Program-made: the position numbers and the translations under genes
Assembly (NCBI GenBank): GCA_019828595.1
Contig: JAHQRK010000012.1
Location: forward strand, 558,001 to 622,000
Direction: 5' to 3'
DNA from: Aphanomyces cochlioides
Lineage: Eukaryota; Oomycota; Saprolegniomycetes; Saprolegniales; Verrucalvaceae
Length of the DNA stretch: 64,000 nt
Part shown: positions 46,786 through 57,837 of the stretch, piece after piece
How positions within the stretch are numbered: the stretch's first letter is position 1
Layout of the letters: every line of letters begins with the position of its first letter
Notes under the pieces: model-generated
Databases searched by the model: none
What the model was told of the DNA's origin: nothing
What the model saw: only the letters and a program-made list of their open reading frames with translations

Positions 46786-49419
46786 AGACAGTGCGATTTT
46801 CACGACTTGGTAGTATTTGCGTGTGTGGGGAATCCCTATCAGTTGGGCAAATTCACCCTGCAACTGTCCACCACATGTAATCCTCCAGATGTCAAAGGAA
46901 AGGCTTTATTCAGTAAAATGTACAACTTTAATCGCTGCACCCGCAGCCAGCTGAATCGTCCCGGCACATGAGTTTATTCCGCTGTTCCTGTGGGCTTCAA
47001 AGCGAATGGTCGCCAGTACTTACCTCGCTATAATGACATAGGAATGATAACCATTATTTAATGTAGATTTATTGTCATTAAAACGAGGGATTTAAACATT
47101 AAATTAGATTAAAGCATGGTTTTCTTTTTCCCGAAGGAGTTGCTGATTTCCATTCATTTTTCAATCAGCACAGAAAAGATCGAAAGTCCCCGTACCGGAT
47201 ATGGCATAGTTCCAACGTGCATGTTTCATGTGTGTCCACCCGGACGATCGACGTCTTTCTTGGTTGACCGCCCGGGTGGACACACTTTTAGTTGTAAAAG
47301 TGATCAATGCACTGCAATGTGCCACAACATGGAGATTTTCTTCATCTTCTGCCACTTCGCATTCGCATCCTATTGTCCTCCAGAGGTCATCCGCGAAACA
47401 CGGCACTGACTTACAAGATGTTAATATAAATCAATTTTATCTTACTTATTGTATGGTTGTTCGGTGTGCTCAACACGACAAAAAGACTGGCATTCTTGAG
47501 GAGACATCGAAAATTAATTTTTGGAGTATATTTATTGAAAATTGACGAATATCGTTTTTGATAGTTACACGTTCCAGTTATAAGCCATATCTTAAGAAGC
47601 AAAAATATACGTTTATAAAGGTTTCGAACTTTGGAATACAGGCTAAAGAGCATTAACTGATGTAAAAACTCTAAAATATAATCATAGCAAAAGTATTAAT
47701 GAACAAAAGAGAAAAATAAATAAAGGTTAACATAAACTGAACTCCATTGTCGTGAAAAGCAGCACCAACAATCAATCCTAGAGCGGTGATGATCACCTCT
47801 GGCTGGACGACATACTTGTACTTAGCTGGATAGATATGAAGCGCCTTGTCCAAAGATTGGAGATCGACTTGCGCCAATTCATATAGACTAGTTGGGTTCC
47901 TCTGAAAGCCAGAGGCGGTGGTCAGGCCACAGGTGCTACTGGGGCTTAGATGCAGCCTGAGTTTTCGCAGTCACGATCGTCTAGACGTGAACACGTCATG
48001 ATCGCAGCTAGGATATTGAAATTTGCATATTCATTCGGACGGGGACAGCTCCCACTGAGCTGTGCGCGTGGCTCAAGACTAAAATGACGAAAATCCTTCA
48101 CACTGTATTCGTCCACACCCTCCTCGCAGCATTCACATGGCGTCGTGATGTTCGGATTCTTGACGATTGCGCTGCCAATGTATTCTACATCAGTTAAATA
48201 TAGCAACATTTGCGACGCTTTGGTCATACTTGCACACAACCAGGTTTGGATGGCGTAACAGATCTAATTACAGCCCGATAAGACAGAGGCGAGACCGTTG
48301 GTTGGCAAGTCCGTATCGTTCAGAATCGCATTTGAGGACCCACTTCGAGGTTTAGCTGCAGGTTTTGTTTATTCTGTAACTTGTGTCACACTTTTCACAA
48401 GACGCAGAGGTCACAGGGGCTTGGAGGGCTCGGAGGGGTCCGTGGGGGTGTTTTCGTTGGAAGCGCACGATGGACAGCAAGGACGGTGCTCTTACTGGAT
48501 CTGCGCTACGGATCTGTCTCCCAAGATCTTGCTCGAGGACTCGGCTCTGGCTGGTAAAGGGCGATTGTTCGTTGTGTTGACGCTGCTCGTGGGTGCCAGT
48601 CGCAGCTACTGCTCGCTTCTTGACCTTGCTTACTTCTTGCTGGTAGCGTAGCTCCAGAACCTTCACGCGGAATGCATTCACTGCAAAAAGGGAAGTGTAT
48701 TACATAGTTGAAGCTAGCTAGACTGTCCTGCATTCGAGTCGAGACGACGACAACTTGAGTTTGAATCTTAGCCAGCCTGGTCTGCCGATAACGTTGGATG
48801 ACTGGCCAATGGGCACACGAATGTAGAGCAAAATTCTCCTGAGCATCTGGATTTCATGATGATCATCGGTTTTTACCCATGTTTGACATGGTTTCAACCC
48901 CGTACACGTGCAATCCACCTTCGTACTTCGGTGCCTGTCCTTGCCAAGTTGGACACGCCATGGTTGTTCGTTCATCGGTCGTATGCCGTGCTCGTTTTGC
49001 ACAATGTCACTGGTGTTGCAGGGGGCGCCGAAGTATCCGCACCCCTTGTCACGATACGGGCGCATCTGTATTCTTCATTTTTTTGTAAATTCTCAAGACA
49101 GAAATGACTCAACGGAGAATATTACAACGAAATTCCATACATCTTTCGAAAACGTATGTATTATATCGTACTATGTCTGGAAGGATATGGTTTTGTATGG
49201 GTTTCTCAGGTTACGTTGATGTACGAACCGCAGTTCGGATACATTACACGAAATTACATGACACAGATCGTTAGTTTTGCGAAAGATATGGGTATATTAC
49301 GAGCAACAACTACGATGCAGTACACACAATTACAAGAGACAGACCGTTAGTTTCAAGATATATATAGAGCTCAGTGCACACCTTGCTGTAACAAAGAAAC
49401 ACTTTGGTTTGCAGGCTCA
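46786..49419. other. unassigned interior of the MULE
   Basis: About 2.6 kb with several medium frames on both strands (for example 47877-47671, 48239-47946, 48681-48352 and 49065-48718, all minus) that I cannot assign. They could be captured host sequence, as in Pack-MULEs, but no family is recognised. A 13 bp perfect inverted repeat lies at 47231-47284. Confidence 0.35.
47231..47284. repeat. perfect 13 bp inverted repeat (hairpin)
   Basis: TGTGTCCACCCGG (47231-47243) and CCGGGTGGACACA (47272-47284), 28 nt apart, GC-rich in an AT-rich surrounding. Confidence 0.85.
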
Positions 49420-49638
49420 ATGACTGCCACGCCTCAAAACGTGCGATGCGCGCTCAAGCAGCTGGTAAAGGCTATGAAAACCATGAGCGACACAGCTTTT
49501 TACAGGCGTGTGTCGTCTATACAAGACGCAATGCAGAAGCACTTGCCTTACATTACAACTGCTCGCGACATGCTCATTGACGTGAAGAATGTCAGCTACA
49601 TGAGCCGATTGATTCGAAAATTCCAGCGTGGCCTGTAG
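49420..49638 (+). CDS. small hypothetical ORF upstream of the MULE transposase
   Basis: 72 residues, ATG at 49420 (MTATPQNVRCALKQLVKAMK...ARDMLIDVKNVSYMSRLIRKF). Predicted mainly helical and basic; no family recognised. A TATA-like tatatatag lies at 49359-49367. Same strand as the transposase, 208 bp before it. Confidence 0.35.
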   Translation: MTATPQNVRCALKQLVKAMKTMSDTAFYRRVSSIQDAMQKHLPYITTARDMLIDVKNVSYMSRLIRKFQRGL

Positions 49639-49846
49639 CTGATACTATGTATCAAACTATAACTGCGTAATGAAGCAAATCGCACTCGAGCATCTTTTGT
49701 TTGTTGTATGTAATACAAAGCCCTCATATGCGATTCTACTGCTGCTGGTTTAGGCCACGTTGCACATCGTCATCGCAACAGTTTCACTCGGTTACACATT
49801 ACACGGCGTTGAATCTACTGCTACACACGGATAGGCAACTCGAACC

Positions 49847-51957
49847 ATGGCTTATGAGCACCTCGTGCAACTTCCTACGAACGAGCTTGAAGGATTTTTG
49901 TCCAACCTACCGACTTTTCGCGTTCCAAGTAGCAACAGGAAGCCGTGTACTACCCAACACCCAGATGCTTTCAACCTAGCGTGCTTTGAGCCACACCTGA
50001 TGCAAGTACAATACACATGCTGCGTCTCAAGTCGATGTCATTCCGACTTTAATGGATACAACGAAGACCGCGTGGACAGATGTCCCATGACATATCGCAT
50101 TACAACTTGTCCAATGTCTGGATTATCCTTCGTTGCTGCTAAAGGGGTGCACAGACACCTCCATCTCCCTGATTCTGGGGAGCGTTCACCCATTCGAGCA
50201 TGTGTACATTTCTGTGACTCATTGTTCTTGATCTAACTCGTTGCTGTAGGTTACAGAACATATGAAAATAACCATAAAGAATTGGCTGAAAGATAATCCC
50301 AGTCGTAAGCCAAAGGATGTTTACAACAAGCTGGAAGCCGCCCATTCGAGAAATGAATTTGGACAAAGTCCAATGCCATCACTCAAGCAGGTTCAGGAGG
50401 TTGTCAAGTACATGCGAGTAAAAGAAATGCGTCATCAGAGTACGGTACAAGCCACAGAAGACGAACTCAGTCGGCGAAAGCAACCAGATGGCATCGACAA
50501 TGAGCACGAGCCATTTGTTTTCGGTGTACCTATGATCGACGGCCAACCGAAAGTAGGAGACGGTGGGTTCGAGGCTTTCCGTGCAGGTAAATCACCCCAC
50601 AATGTCCAAGCTAACATATGAAAAGGATTTACAACAATCGCAAATCTAAGAAAATATGTGGACATACGCGAAGCAAATCCAGATTACAGAGTCGTCACAC
50701 ATGTTGACACTACTTTCAAGACCAACAAGTCAGGATACCCAATATTTGTACTTGGGTATTCCGACAAAAGCGGACGATTCCATACATTGAGTGTAAGTAT
50801 AACATCTCAACGTCGCAGCCAAGATTTCCACTGGGTTTTGACGTCCTTGTGCAGTGTTATGCTTGAGAAATTCAATTACAGCTGGAAGCCCCGCCTTTTC
50901 ATGGGTGATGCTGACAAGGCGCAATACCGTGGTCTCATGGAGGTTATTGCACCCAGCACCCCTGAAGTTCAGTATCTCATGTGTTTTTTCATGTTCTGAA
51001 GAAATGCTTTGAAAAGAAGAGTGGACTTGCATGGTCTGAATGGTGTTCCGTCTCTTTTGACATCTACCTGCTACACATGTGTCAATCTTATGATGATTTG
51101 ACGGCGAAAATGGCCCAAGTGTACGAAAATCGGAACTCAAGCAGGGAGCTCAGAAAATTCCGCTCATACTTCTACGACACCTGGCTGCCTCGTAATGGAG
51201 AATTCTCTCGACGAAATGAATTTCGCTTTTGGAAATGGCAGATATATCACAGCGACAGTGGAAGCGCTGTGACAAACAATCCCAACGAGCATTTCAATGC
51301 TGAATTGAAAAAGGTACGTTTTGACAGAGATCAGATTCTTACACATGTTTTTTAGTTTATCAAGAATGAAAGACTGCATGTTCCACACCTGATTCAAGAA
51401 ATATGCAATCTGCTGGCAACAGAGTCAAGAGCTCGTTCTACTTGGGCGACAGAAGTTAATGTAAGCGGAAGACTCAAAAGACATTATCAAAAGCTGCAAG
51501 TGCAAAATTTACTACAAGTGTCTGCTTTTTTGTCAGAAAATCCCATGACGTGGAGAGTTCGCCAGCTGGCAGCACAACGGGTGCAATTGGATGACCAAGA
51601 ACGGGTGAATTTTTCAAGTGGTGTCTATCCTGAAATGAACCCAAGAAACCCAATCAGCAGAAATTTGCGCCGCCTTGAAGTACACCTGCAACCAACTACA
51701 GGGTGGGAGGTAATCCAATAGATGGTCGTGTGCGCTGCATGTGTCTTGTCTGGGTGCGCAATTGCATATATGTTCATTCGATTGCTGTATGCTGTCGAAT
51801 TGGCCAAATCCCACCTGGAATGGAGGGTGCTCCAAGAAAGTTGAGGAACAGAACGCGCCGCGCACGACAGCGTGAAGATGCGAACGACAATGAATTCTTG
51901 GATGGAAATCTACGTGGACGTCCGAGAAGCTATCGCGGCGCCTTGCATTTGGAGTAG
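49847..51957 (+). pseudogene. MULE transposase with SWIM-like finger, spliced, two frameshifts
   Basis: ATG 49847. Introns 50204-50249 (46 nt), 50587-50625 (39 nt) and 51314-51355 (42 nt) each restore the frame. The N-terminus holds a Cys/His-rich zone (CCVSSRCHSDF..RCPMTYRITTC). The MULE core follows: VTHVDTTFKTNKSGYPIFVLGYSD (first Asp), HWVLTSL, LFMGDADKAQYRGL (second Asp), FFHVLKKCFEKK, and NNPNEHFNAELKK before the last intron. A SWIM-like pattern C-x-C-x7-C-x3-H (MCLVWVRNCIYVH) ends the catalytic half, then a basic tail with RGRPRS. Frame breaks: a T run at about 50984-50990 (six T where seven would keep the frame) and near 51711. Two small indels are all that separates it from an open gene. 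Confidence 0.78.
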
Positions 51958-52679
51958 ACAACTCCCGCTGAATAGCTCCTATGACATTTTGTGCATTTAA
52001 CTAATACACCTCTTTCTATGATCTATCCATCCCTTCTTGCTCACCGACTGAAGACAGGAGATCTGAATATAGTTCAAACTCTTGACACTATCTACGGCAT
52101 GTCATCACATTGCTAGCTGGCTTGGTTTGGCCCGAGAGCACTACGACAAATTAACCGCCGCCGTTTTAGCTTATTTCGCAGTACACGGTACGCTCCAACA
52201 TCAACCACGGGAACTGCGTCATCGGCCTCGCGGGAGTATATTTTCGATGCGAGGAATGTCTGCCGTTTGAGTTGCACTGCGACTTCATGCGTGTGGATCA
52301 CGCAAGCTTGTACAAACTTCGCGCTCCATAGCGCACGGCGAGTAGTGCTGCGGCAAATCAGATGAATGCGTGAAGTTTGTACAAGCTTGCGTGTGCCAGC
52401 ACGACGACCCAATTCTCACTTGTTAATGCTTGAAGAGGCGATGGCCGTCGATGGTTTTGAAGGAGAGTTGTTGCGCTGGTGGGCATTTCGATTATGTTGA
52501 GCATCGAGAGCATAGTAGGAGAGTTGTTGCGTCTGTGCGCATTTTGATTATGTTGTTGAGCATGGGCATGGCGAGGAAGCTCCGACAAACAAGATTCTAA
52601 AGCCAAATTGCATGGCGAGCGCCAAACGCTTTGAACGTCGCCTTCCACGAGTAGTCAAGGAGAGCAAACTGCTTTAGCA
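51958..52679. other. non-coding stretch of the MULE with foldback and 56 bp repeat
   Basis: Between the transposase stop and the minisatellite. It contains the 22 bp inverted repeat at 52299-52393 and two copies of a 56 bp unit (ggagagttgttgcg...) starting at 52462 and 52518. No gene seen. Confidence 0.5.
52299..52393. repeat. perfect 22 bp inverted repeat with 51 nt loop
   Basis: cacgcaagcttgtacaaact+tc (52299-52320) pairs with gaagtttgtacaagcttgcg+tg (52372-52393) without mismatch. It could be a small foldback insertion or a structural end of an older element. Confidence 0.9.
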
Positions 52680-53740
52680 CTAAGTTCACTAACTTGCGGC
52701 ACTCTCGGCTTACTGTTGATCTGACTTGCGCTTTACACTGCTGTGCGCTTCTTTATCGCTCATTCTCCTGACAACGCTGTAGAACACTACAACTAATGCC
52801 TTTTTCACCCACTCGACTGTCATTCTAGTTCACAGTACGTCCCATCATCACTCGTTGACCTGAAATAGTTCAAGATCACAATCATGTGTGACTTGGTGCA
52901 GTCTCGGCTTGCCCTCTCCACACTTTCGTGCGTACTATCATCGCTCGTCGACTGAACATCACTGTAGCACACTACAGTCGCTGACTTTCCGTCCTCTTTA
53001 GCTTGATCTCTACACTAAAGTACGCCCTCTTTAGCTTGCTCTCTACACTATAGTACGTGTCGCTATCGCTGGTTGACCTAAAGTCTTTCCAGTACAGCCC
53101 AACCGATAAATCGTTGCTTCTCGGCTTGCTCGCTCGTGTCATCACGTCGTTGTAGAATACAAGCTGTGCCTCACCGTCCTCTCGGCGGCTTAGATTCAAC
53201 CATACAATTCCACGTTTACTTGCCAACCTATTATAGTTAAAGAATTCTACAATGAATAACTTGCTTCAGTGTTTCTGCATTTCAGTGCGTTCCATCATCG
53301 CTCGTGGAATTGAAATCGTTGTAGAACACAACAATCACAACATTTTCACCCTGTCTACTTGATCTCTACGATACAGTACGATTCATCACCACTGATTGAC
53401 TTGGCGTTGTTTTAGAACACTACAATCAATGCTTGTCCCTGGTTGACCTGACATCGTTGCATAATACAACAATCAAATGCTTTGCCGCCCTCTTGGCATT
53501 CTTTCGGGTTTTCACTACGTCTCATGGTCGCCTGTAGACCTGACATAGTTCATGATCATAGCAATCAATGATTCTCCAAATATCGGTTTGCTTACTACAC
53601 TGCGGTACCCGTTTCATCATCAGTGGTTCATCTGACATAGGTCTAGAGGACTAAAACCAATGCTTTGCCGTCATCTCTGTTCTATTGTGCTCTGCAGTGC
53701 ATTCCATCATTGCTGGTTCACCTCACATCGTCCAAGAACA
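52680..53740. repeat. degenerate minisatellite, about 11 units of 85-100 bp
   Basis: Recurring phrases in fixed order: tacgtcccatcatcgctcgt, gacctgacatcgttgtagaa, cactacaatcaatgctttg, ccgtcctct, cggcttgctctctacactac. Units begin near 52828, 52930, 53023, 53282, 53376, 53435, 53518, 53605 and 53695, with some shortened or fused. Similarity between units is moderate, so the array is old. It lies in the right arm of the MULE. Confidence 0.75.
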
Positions 53741-54598
53741 CACCATACACTGATCCGTCAACGCTTTGCAATCAACATAACTACGACGATCCATGCAGTT
53801 CTCATTTTTAATGTAACTATCCGGTACCAAGCTTCGCATGTTTCAGCTGCAGTGCTTCCACTCAAAGTGGAACCTCTGCAGTTAATGTGTATTGTGCAGT
53901 TCAATGTTGTCCTTAACATCTTGTTTAAAATTCTTCAGATTTTTGTAGCAGGCACACAAGTAGCAGGCACACAGACCCTGATCGATGATAAAAAGTCCTT
54001 GCTGCGAAATGAGGAAGCGCGACTGCTCTCACCCAAATGTTTTCTTCGCTGTTCCTCCAGCACATGCTCAAGTGCTAACCTCTACTTGCCGAGGATATTT
54101 CCCCTCAATTCCCCAAAAATATATGTGAAAGTAGGATAATTCCCGCGATGAATGGATATTGTACTGTAGTGGAGTAACTTGTTACATTTTCCTGTGATTC
54201 CCCGATTTCAGCCTGGAGTTCCTTATTTTCGGTTTGTACGTTTTCTGTACTCTATATTGTGTGGGTCAAGCGGAAAGCCTGCAGGTGAATGGCCCGATCT
54301 TAGACTTTCTCGTGATGCCTACGTTTTGGCAGTTCAAAAAGATGAAATGACATTAGCCAACAAGGGCTACATGGATCGCCGTTTTTTCGTGAATCCAAAT
54401 TATTACCCAAGCTCAGCAAGTGCTCAAAAGAAATAATGGCGAAGCACGAGACAGCCAACGCTAGGTTCAAACAATTTGGCGTCTTGAAAAATGTGTTTCG
54501 ACACAGACTTGAAGATCTTGACCTGTTTCCTATCTGTTGCAAACTTGGTGCAAATCTCAATTGAATGTGGATCGCCTTTGTATGTCATCGATATCTAA

Positions 54599-55060
54599 TC
54601 TTAAAGAATGTGATTTTGATATGCTTTCCCTCATCTCCCTGCCATGCTTGTTCACCCCAGAATGCGAATGAGTCTCTCTATCAACAACCAATCAACCTAG
54701 TCGATGCAGTGAATTGTGCAAGCCAATCATGATGAATCTCCCAAAACTCGACAAAAGTACGACGACACTACTTGGTAAAGCAATCTGGGTCTCAAACACG
54801 ATGATACTCGGAAAAGGCCCTTTAACATCCTCCCGTCAACGAGGAGTACGACAATCGACAGGGTGCACACTAGTGATGGCACTTTTGCGTCATCATCCAA
54901 TGCGACATCCTCCAAAAGGTGATCCATATGGCATACGGATCATTCGCATCATTTCTATTGGATAATATTTAATACCAAATTCATTATGGCATACAATAGT
55001 CAAGTTGATTATCTTGCAAGCTCGCCAACACACTCGTCATCATGGTTGACATGGAACTCA
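54599..55060. other. spacer between the old DDE transposase and the MITE
   Basis: About 460 bp; short frames only. It may contain the 3' end of the DDE element, but no inverted repeat partner was found left of 40381. Confidence 0.3.
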
Positions 55061-55592
55061 GAGCTATTTTTACAGATAAGACCATTTACCCATTACATTA
55101 CTTAAGAAAAGACTACCCAGCATGTGGTGGGTATTTGATGGACTGGTTTAGATGTTTGGGTAGATTGCTTCCCAATTTGACTGATAGAATTGCCCCACAG
55201 TAGGCGGGAAGGTTCGTCCGGGTGGCGGCATGACCTAACGGCCTACCTGCCGCCTTCCCGACGTGAGATGAATAAAGAAATCCCTTTTTGGTGCACGTTT
55301 GGGGCTCGTTCCTCCGAGTCATCCGCCTGCAGAAAATTTTACACTCGACCTTCGCTTCGCTCCGGTGAGCGCAATTTTCTGGGCGGATGTCTGACGTCTC
55401 TCGCATGGTGTGATGCTTATCGTTGTTGTGGTCTAAAGTGTCGTCAGAGAAATCATAAAGCAATCCCATCAGTCAGATTGGAAAGCTGTCTATCCAAACA
55501 TCCAAACCAGTCCATCAAATACCCACCACATGCTGGGTAGTCTTTTCTTAAGTAATGTAATGGGTAAATGGTCTTATCTGTAAAAATAGCTC
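55061..55592. mobile_element. foldback MITE of 532 bp
   Basis: gagctatttttacagataag (55061) recurs in inverse at the right end (55592). The arms match nearly perfectly for about 105 bp and remain alignable to about 55196 and 55460. Inside is a smaller GC-rich stem (cagaaaatttt..gaccttcgcttcgctccgg..aattttctg, 55330-55382). No coding frame of its own and no sure target duplication (flanks ..ggaactca and gttgaatc..). It is the last transposon before the FYVE-GAF cluster resumes. Confidence 0.8.
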
Positions 55593-55992
55593 GTTGAATC
55601 CCACGCCGCAATTTTCACCGAAACGGTGGCACCCATGGCTCAAGGCCTTCAAATGCAACGAATGAGTCGCTCGCGGCGGCTACCCCGTCACACGACGTCG
55701 TGACGGCCCTTCACAACCACAGTGACTGTCGTTCACTCGACCTACTCTTGCACACGGCTGTCTGGTCTTCACCGTGCGCTGCACTCAAGCTCTGATCTGT
55801 GGTCTCGTGTGCGCCAGGCATACAAACTCCAAGTGTAATTTGAAACTTGGGGGATGATCCTGTCCGAATATCTTGAAGTTTGCATGCGTTTGCCCGTAAG
55901 ATCCGGACGCATGGCGCCAGGTGGCGCATGGAAACATTCCCGCAACATGTCAAGAGTTGTCGGGTTGACGTGACCAGTTTCGATTTTTTGCC
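55593..55992. other. upstream region of FYVE-GAF 3
   Basis: 400 bp where G+C rises visibly compared with the transposon block. Probable promoter of the gene starting at 55993; no clear TATA element. Short minus frames here are not supported. Confidence 0.4.
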
Positions 55993-57439
55993 ATGCGTTC
56001 GTCTGGAAATGTCCAAGCACCGCCACCGCCGCCGCAGCGCTTCTCCAGGTCAAGCAATACGCCAATGCCACGCTCGAGCAGTGGCAGCTACACCAGCCAT
56101 TCCATAGGCCGCCCGTCGTCTGCTGCGGCGAGCTGGAAGGCCGACTCGTTCATGGTGAATCGACTCAGTCGACAAGACCACTGGATTTCACCCGCACGGA
56201 GAACGCTCTGTCATGTCTGCCACGTTGGCTTTTCGCTCCTCGTGCGAAAGCACAATTGCTATCTTGTAAGTCCTTGCCGTGGAGATTGCCGTCGTCATGC
56301 TTGTGTGGTAGTGCGGTGAAGTTGTCTGCAGCGCGTGCTTGGAAACACTCGACATTGAGAAACCATCGCCAGGCCCCGGACCTGTTGGATTCCGATCGTC
56401 CGTGCAGCAGCATAGTTGGTCGGACTTGTTTCTCACGGCAAAATTGTGCTTGGACTGCTTCCAAGACCATGTCAACACGGCCGTCTTTCCAGAAGTCGCA
56501 CAGGGCGTCGCACTCAAAGGCGACTACGTTGCGCCGGACGGGGATTTCGACGCCGGACTTGTCATGCGCGATGCAATGAAATTCTCCTCGACGGTTGTCA
56601 TCCCCATCAAGCCAACCATCGTGACTCCATCTCAGCCAGTTCTCATCAAGCATCCTCAGCCTCCATCTTCCACGTCAGCCCAAGAATGGAAATATCCATG
56701 GGCACCACCGCCGAACATTCCCAACGACGACCGCCGCGTTCTCGCTGTAAAATCGCTGCGGATCCTCGACACACCGCCCGAAGATGTCTACGATGTCGCG
56801 TGCACGATGGCCGCCCGTGCTTACATGTGTCCCATCTCCGGAGTTTCATTTATCACGAGGCGGCGGCAGTGGCTCAAGTCCAGCATCGGTCTCTCTCAAC
56901 GCGAAATCCCTCGCAAGGTGACCTTCTGCGCCCACACCATTGCCAGTCTCCGGCCGTTCGTTGTCTTGGATGCTCCTCTCGACGACCGCTTTGAGTTGAA
57001 TCCACTCGTGACAGGATCAAGCGCCATTCGATTCTACGCCGGTGCTCCAATTGTCGACATGGCGGGCTACATCGTCGGGACTGTCTTTGTCATGGACACG
57101 AAACCACGCCTGTCTTGCGACACTGACGGCCTCATGGCGTTGGCAAAGGCCGTGACGGAGGTCCTCGCAGCCGATCTACAGACGACGAAAATGCTCCAAG
57201 CAGCCATGGGCGTCTTGAGCTCACGGAGTTTGTCGCCGTCCGTGCTTGACACTGGCAAGAGCGACGACGTGAACCAGTTCTATGCCATGGTGCGCGAGTC
57301 CGTCCAAGACATGGTCGGCGTGAATGGCCGACACTGGATGATGCCATCGAACGACGACAACGGCGCCTTCTCACGCATCGAGTACATGCTCGATCGCCTC
57401 CATCATAGCCATCGATCTTTTCTATCCCCCCATGCTTAG
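55993..57439 (+). CDS. FYVE zinc finger - GAF domain protein 3
   Basis: Two exons, 55993-56265 and 56312-57439 (intron 46 nt, phase 0); 466 residues. A Pro/Ser-rich N-terminus (QAPPPPPQRFSRSSN) precedes the finger LCHVCHVGFSLLVRKHNCYL|CGEVVCSACL...CLDCF. The intron is again exactly before CGE, and the core motif is RKHNC, not HHC. An insert of about 40 residues separates the finger's last Cys pair from the rest. The GAF domain is at about 235-400: RRVLAVKSLRILDTPPEDVYD, VSFITRRRQWLKSSIGLSQREIPRKVTFCAHTIA, DDRFELNPLVTG, APIVDMAGYIVGTVFVMDTKPR. WAPPPNIPNDDR before the GAF is shared almost word for word with gene 1 (WAPPPDLPDETE), so genes 1 and 3 are close relatives despite the 20 kb between them. 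Confidence 0.88.
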
Positions 57440-57837
57440 CTTTAAGTTTCAATTTATGCCAACAACGTCAAAGTCAACATCATCATCCTATCCATGGAAG
57501 CGGAATCTCTAGACAACATGGAAACGTCCTTGACATGGGTCGCTAGCTGTACATCGACAAGCTAGCTAGCTCGTGCTTTCAATTCACACTCCTCCATGGT
57601 GGTGGGCACGTCGTCGTCGGTGGAATTCATTGACAAGCGGCGCGGAATCGCCTTGGAAAGTTCTCCACGACATACATGCGCCTCTCTGTTGCCACACGTG
57701 ACGCCTGAGGAATCAGAGGACGTCACGACACGCGTAGGTAGACAACTTTTCCACCTCGTCGACGACGATCTACCGAGTGGTGTCATGTCGTTAGGTTGTA
57801 ATCCATCTCCATCTTGACAGCGGTGTGTCTGTCATGC
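57440..57837. other. spacer between FYVE-GAF 3 and 4
   Basis: About 400 bp. A plus frame 57596-57817 (MVVGTSSSVEFIDKRRG..) is open for 73 codons without a recognisable product; it could hold part of the 5' end of gene 4, though no splice was found. Confidence 0.35.

Larger units (their letters stand above)
46682..54252 (+). mobile_element. MULE (Mutator-like) DNA transposon, 7.6 kb, with 9 bp target duplication and degenerate TIRs
   Basis: TATATTGTG stands on both sides (46673-46681 and 54253-54261), 9 bp as usual for Mutator. The ends are alignable in inverse over about 100 bp: left gagaaaaatgttttagcgcg ... cagtctaaatttagggaatt acagg..aatgtaac; right, reversed, gagtacagaaaacgtac ... caggctgaaatcggggaat cacagg..aatgtaac, roughly 60-65% alike. 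Inside are a MULE-type transposase (49847-51957), about 3 kb of unassigned sequence on its left and minisatellite on its right. It splits the DDE transposase gene between GYIVW and its continuation. Confidence 0.8.
40381..54598 (+). pseudogene. DDE transposase gene split in three by Copia and MULE insertions
   Basis: Part 1: 40381-40515 (MDRECEAVW...RRFIALFGVSCRVATQAW). Part 2: 46279-46681 (QAMDPHPVGCQHQHLLWALLFLKVYASENVHAAIAAVDEKTFR, in-frame TAG, WSWIMLEALSSLNE, intron 46453-46498, IQWPNRL..APGVRLFVSLDGTDFAIQE, first Asp of the DDE). Part 3: 54262-54598 (KPAGEWPDLRLSRDAYV..DEMTLANKGYMDRR, then NARFKQFGVLKNVFRH and QISIECGSPLYVIDI). Removing the Copia with one CCTGG and the MULE with one TATATTGTG makes the parts continuous at VATQAW|QAMD and at GYIVW|V. 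The layout matches a DDE endonuclease family I know from oomycete genomes; the exact superfamily name is uncertain. Frame breaks near 54275 and 54450 and the TAG near 46408 show it was decaying already. Confidence 0.75.

Noticed and set aside
48352..49065. Two minus-strand frames that might join into one gene inside the MULE
   Set aside because: The only GT-AG joins put them out of frame, and no family was recognised.
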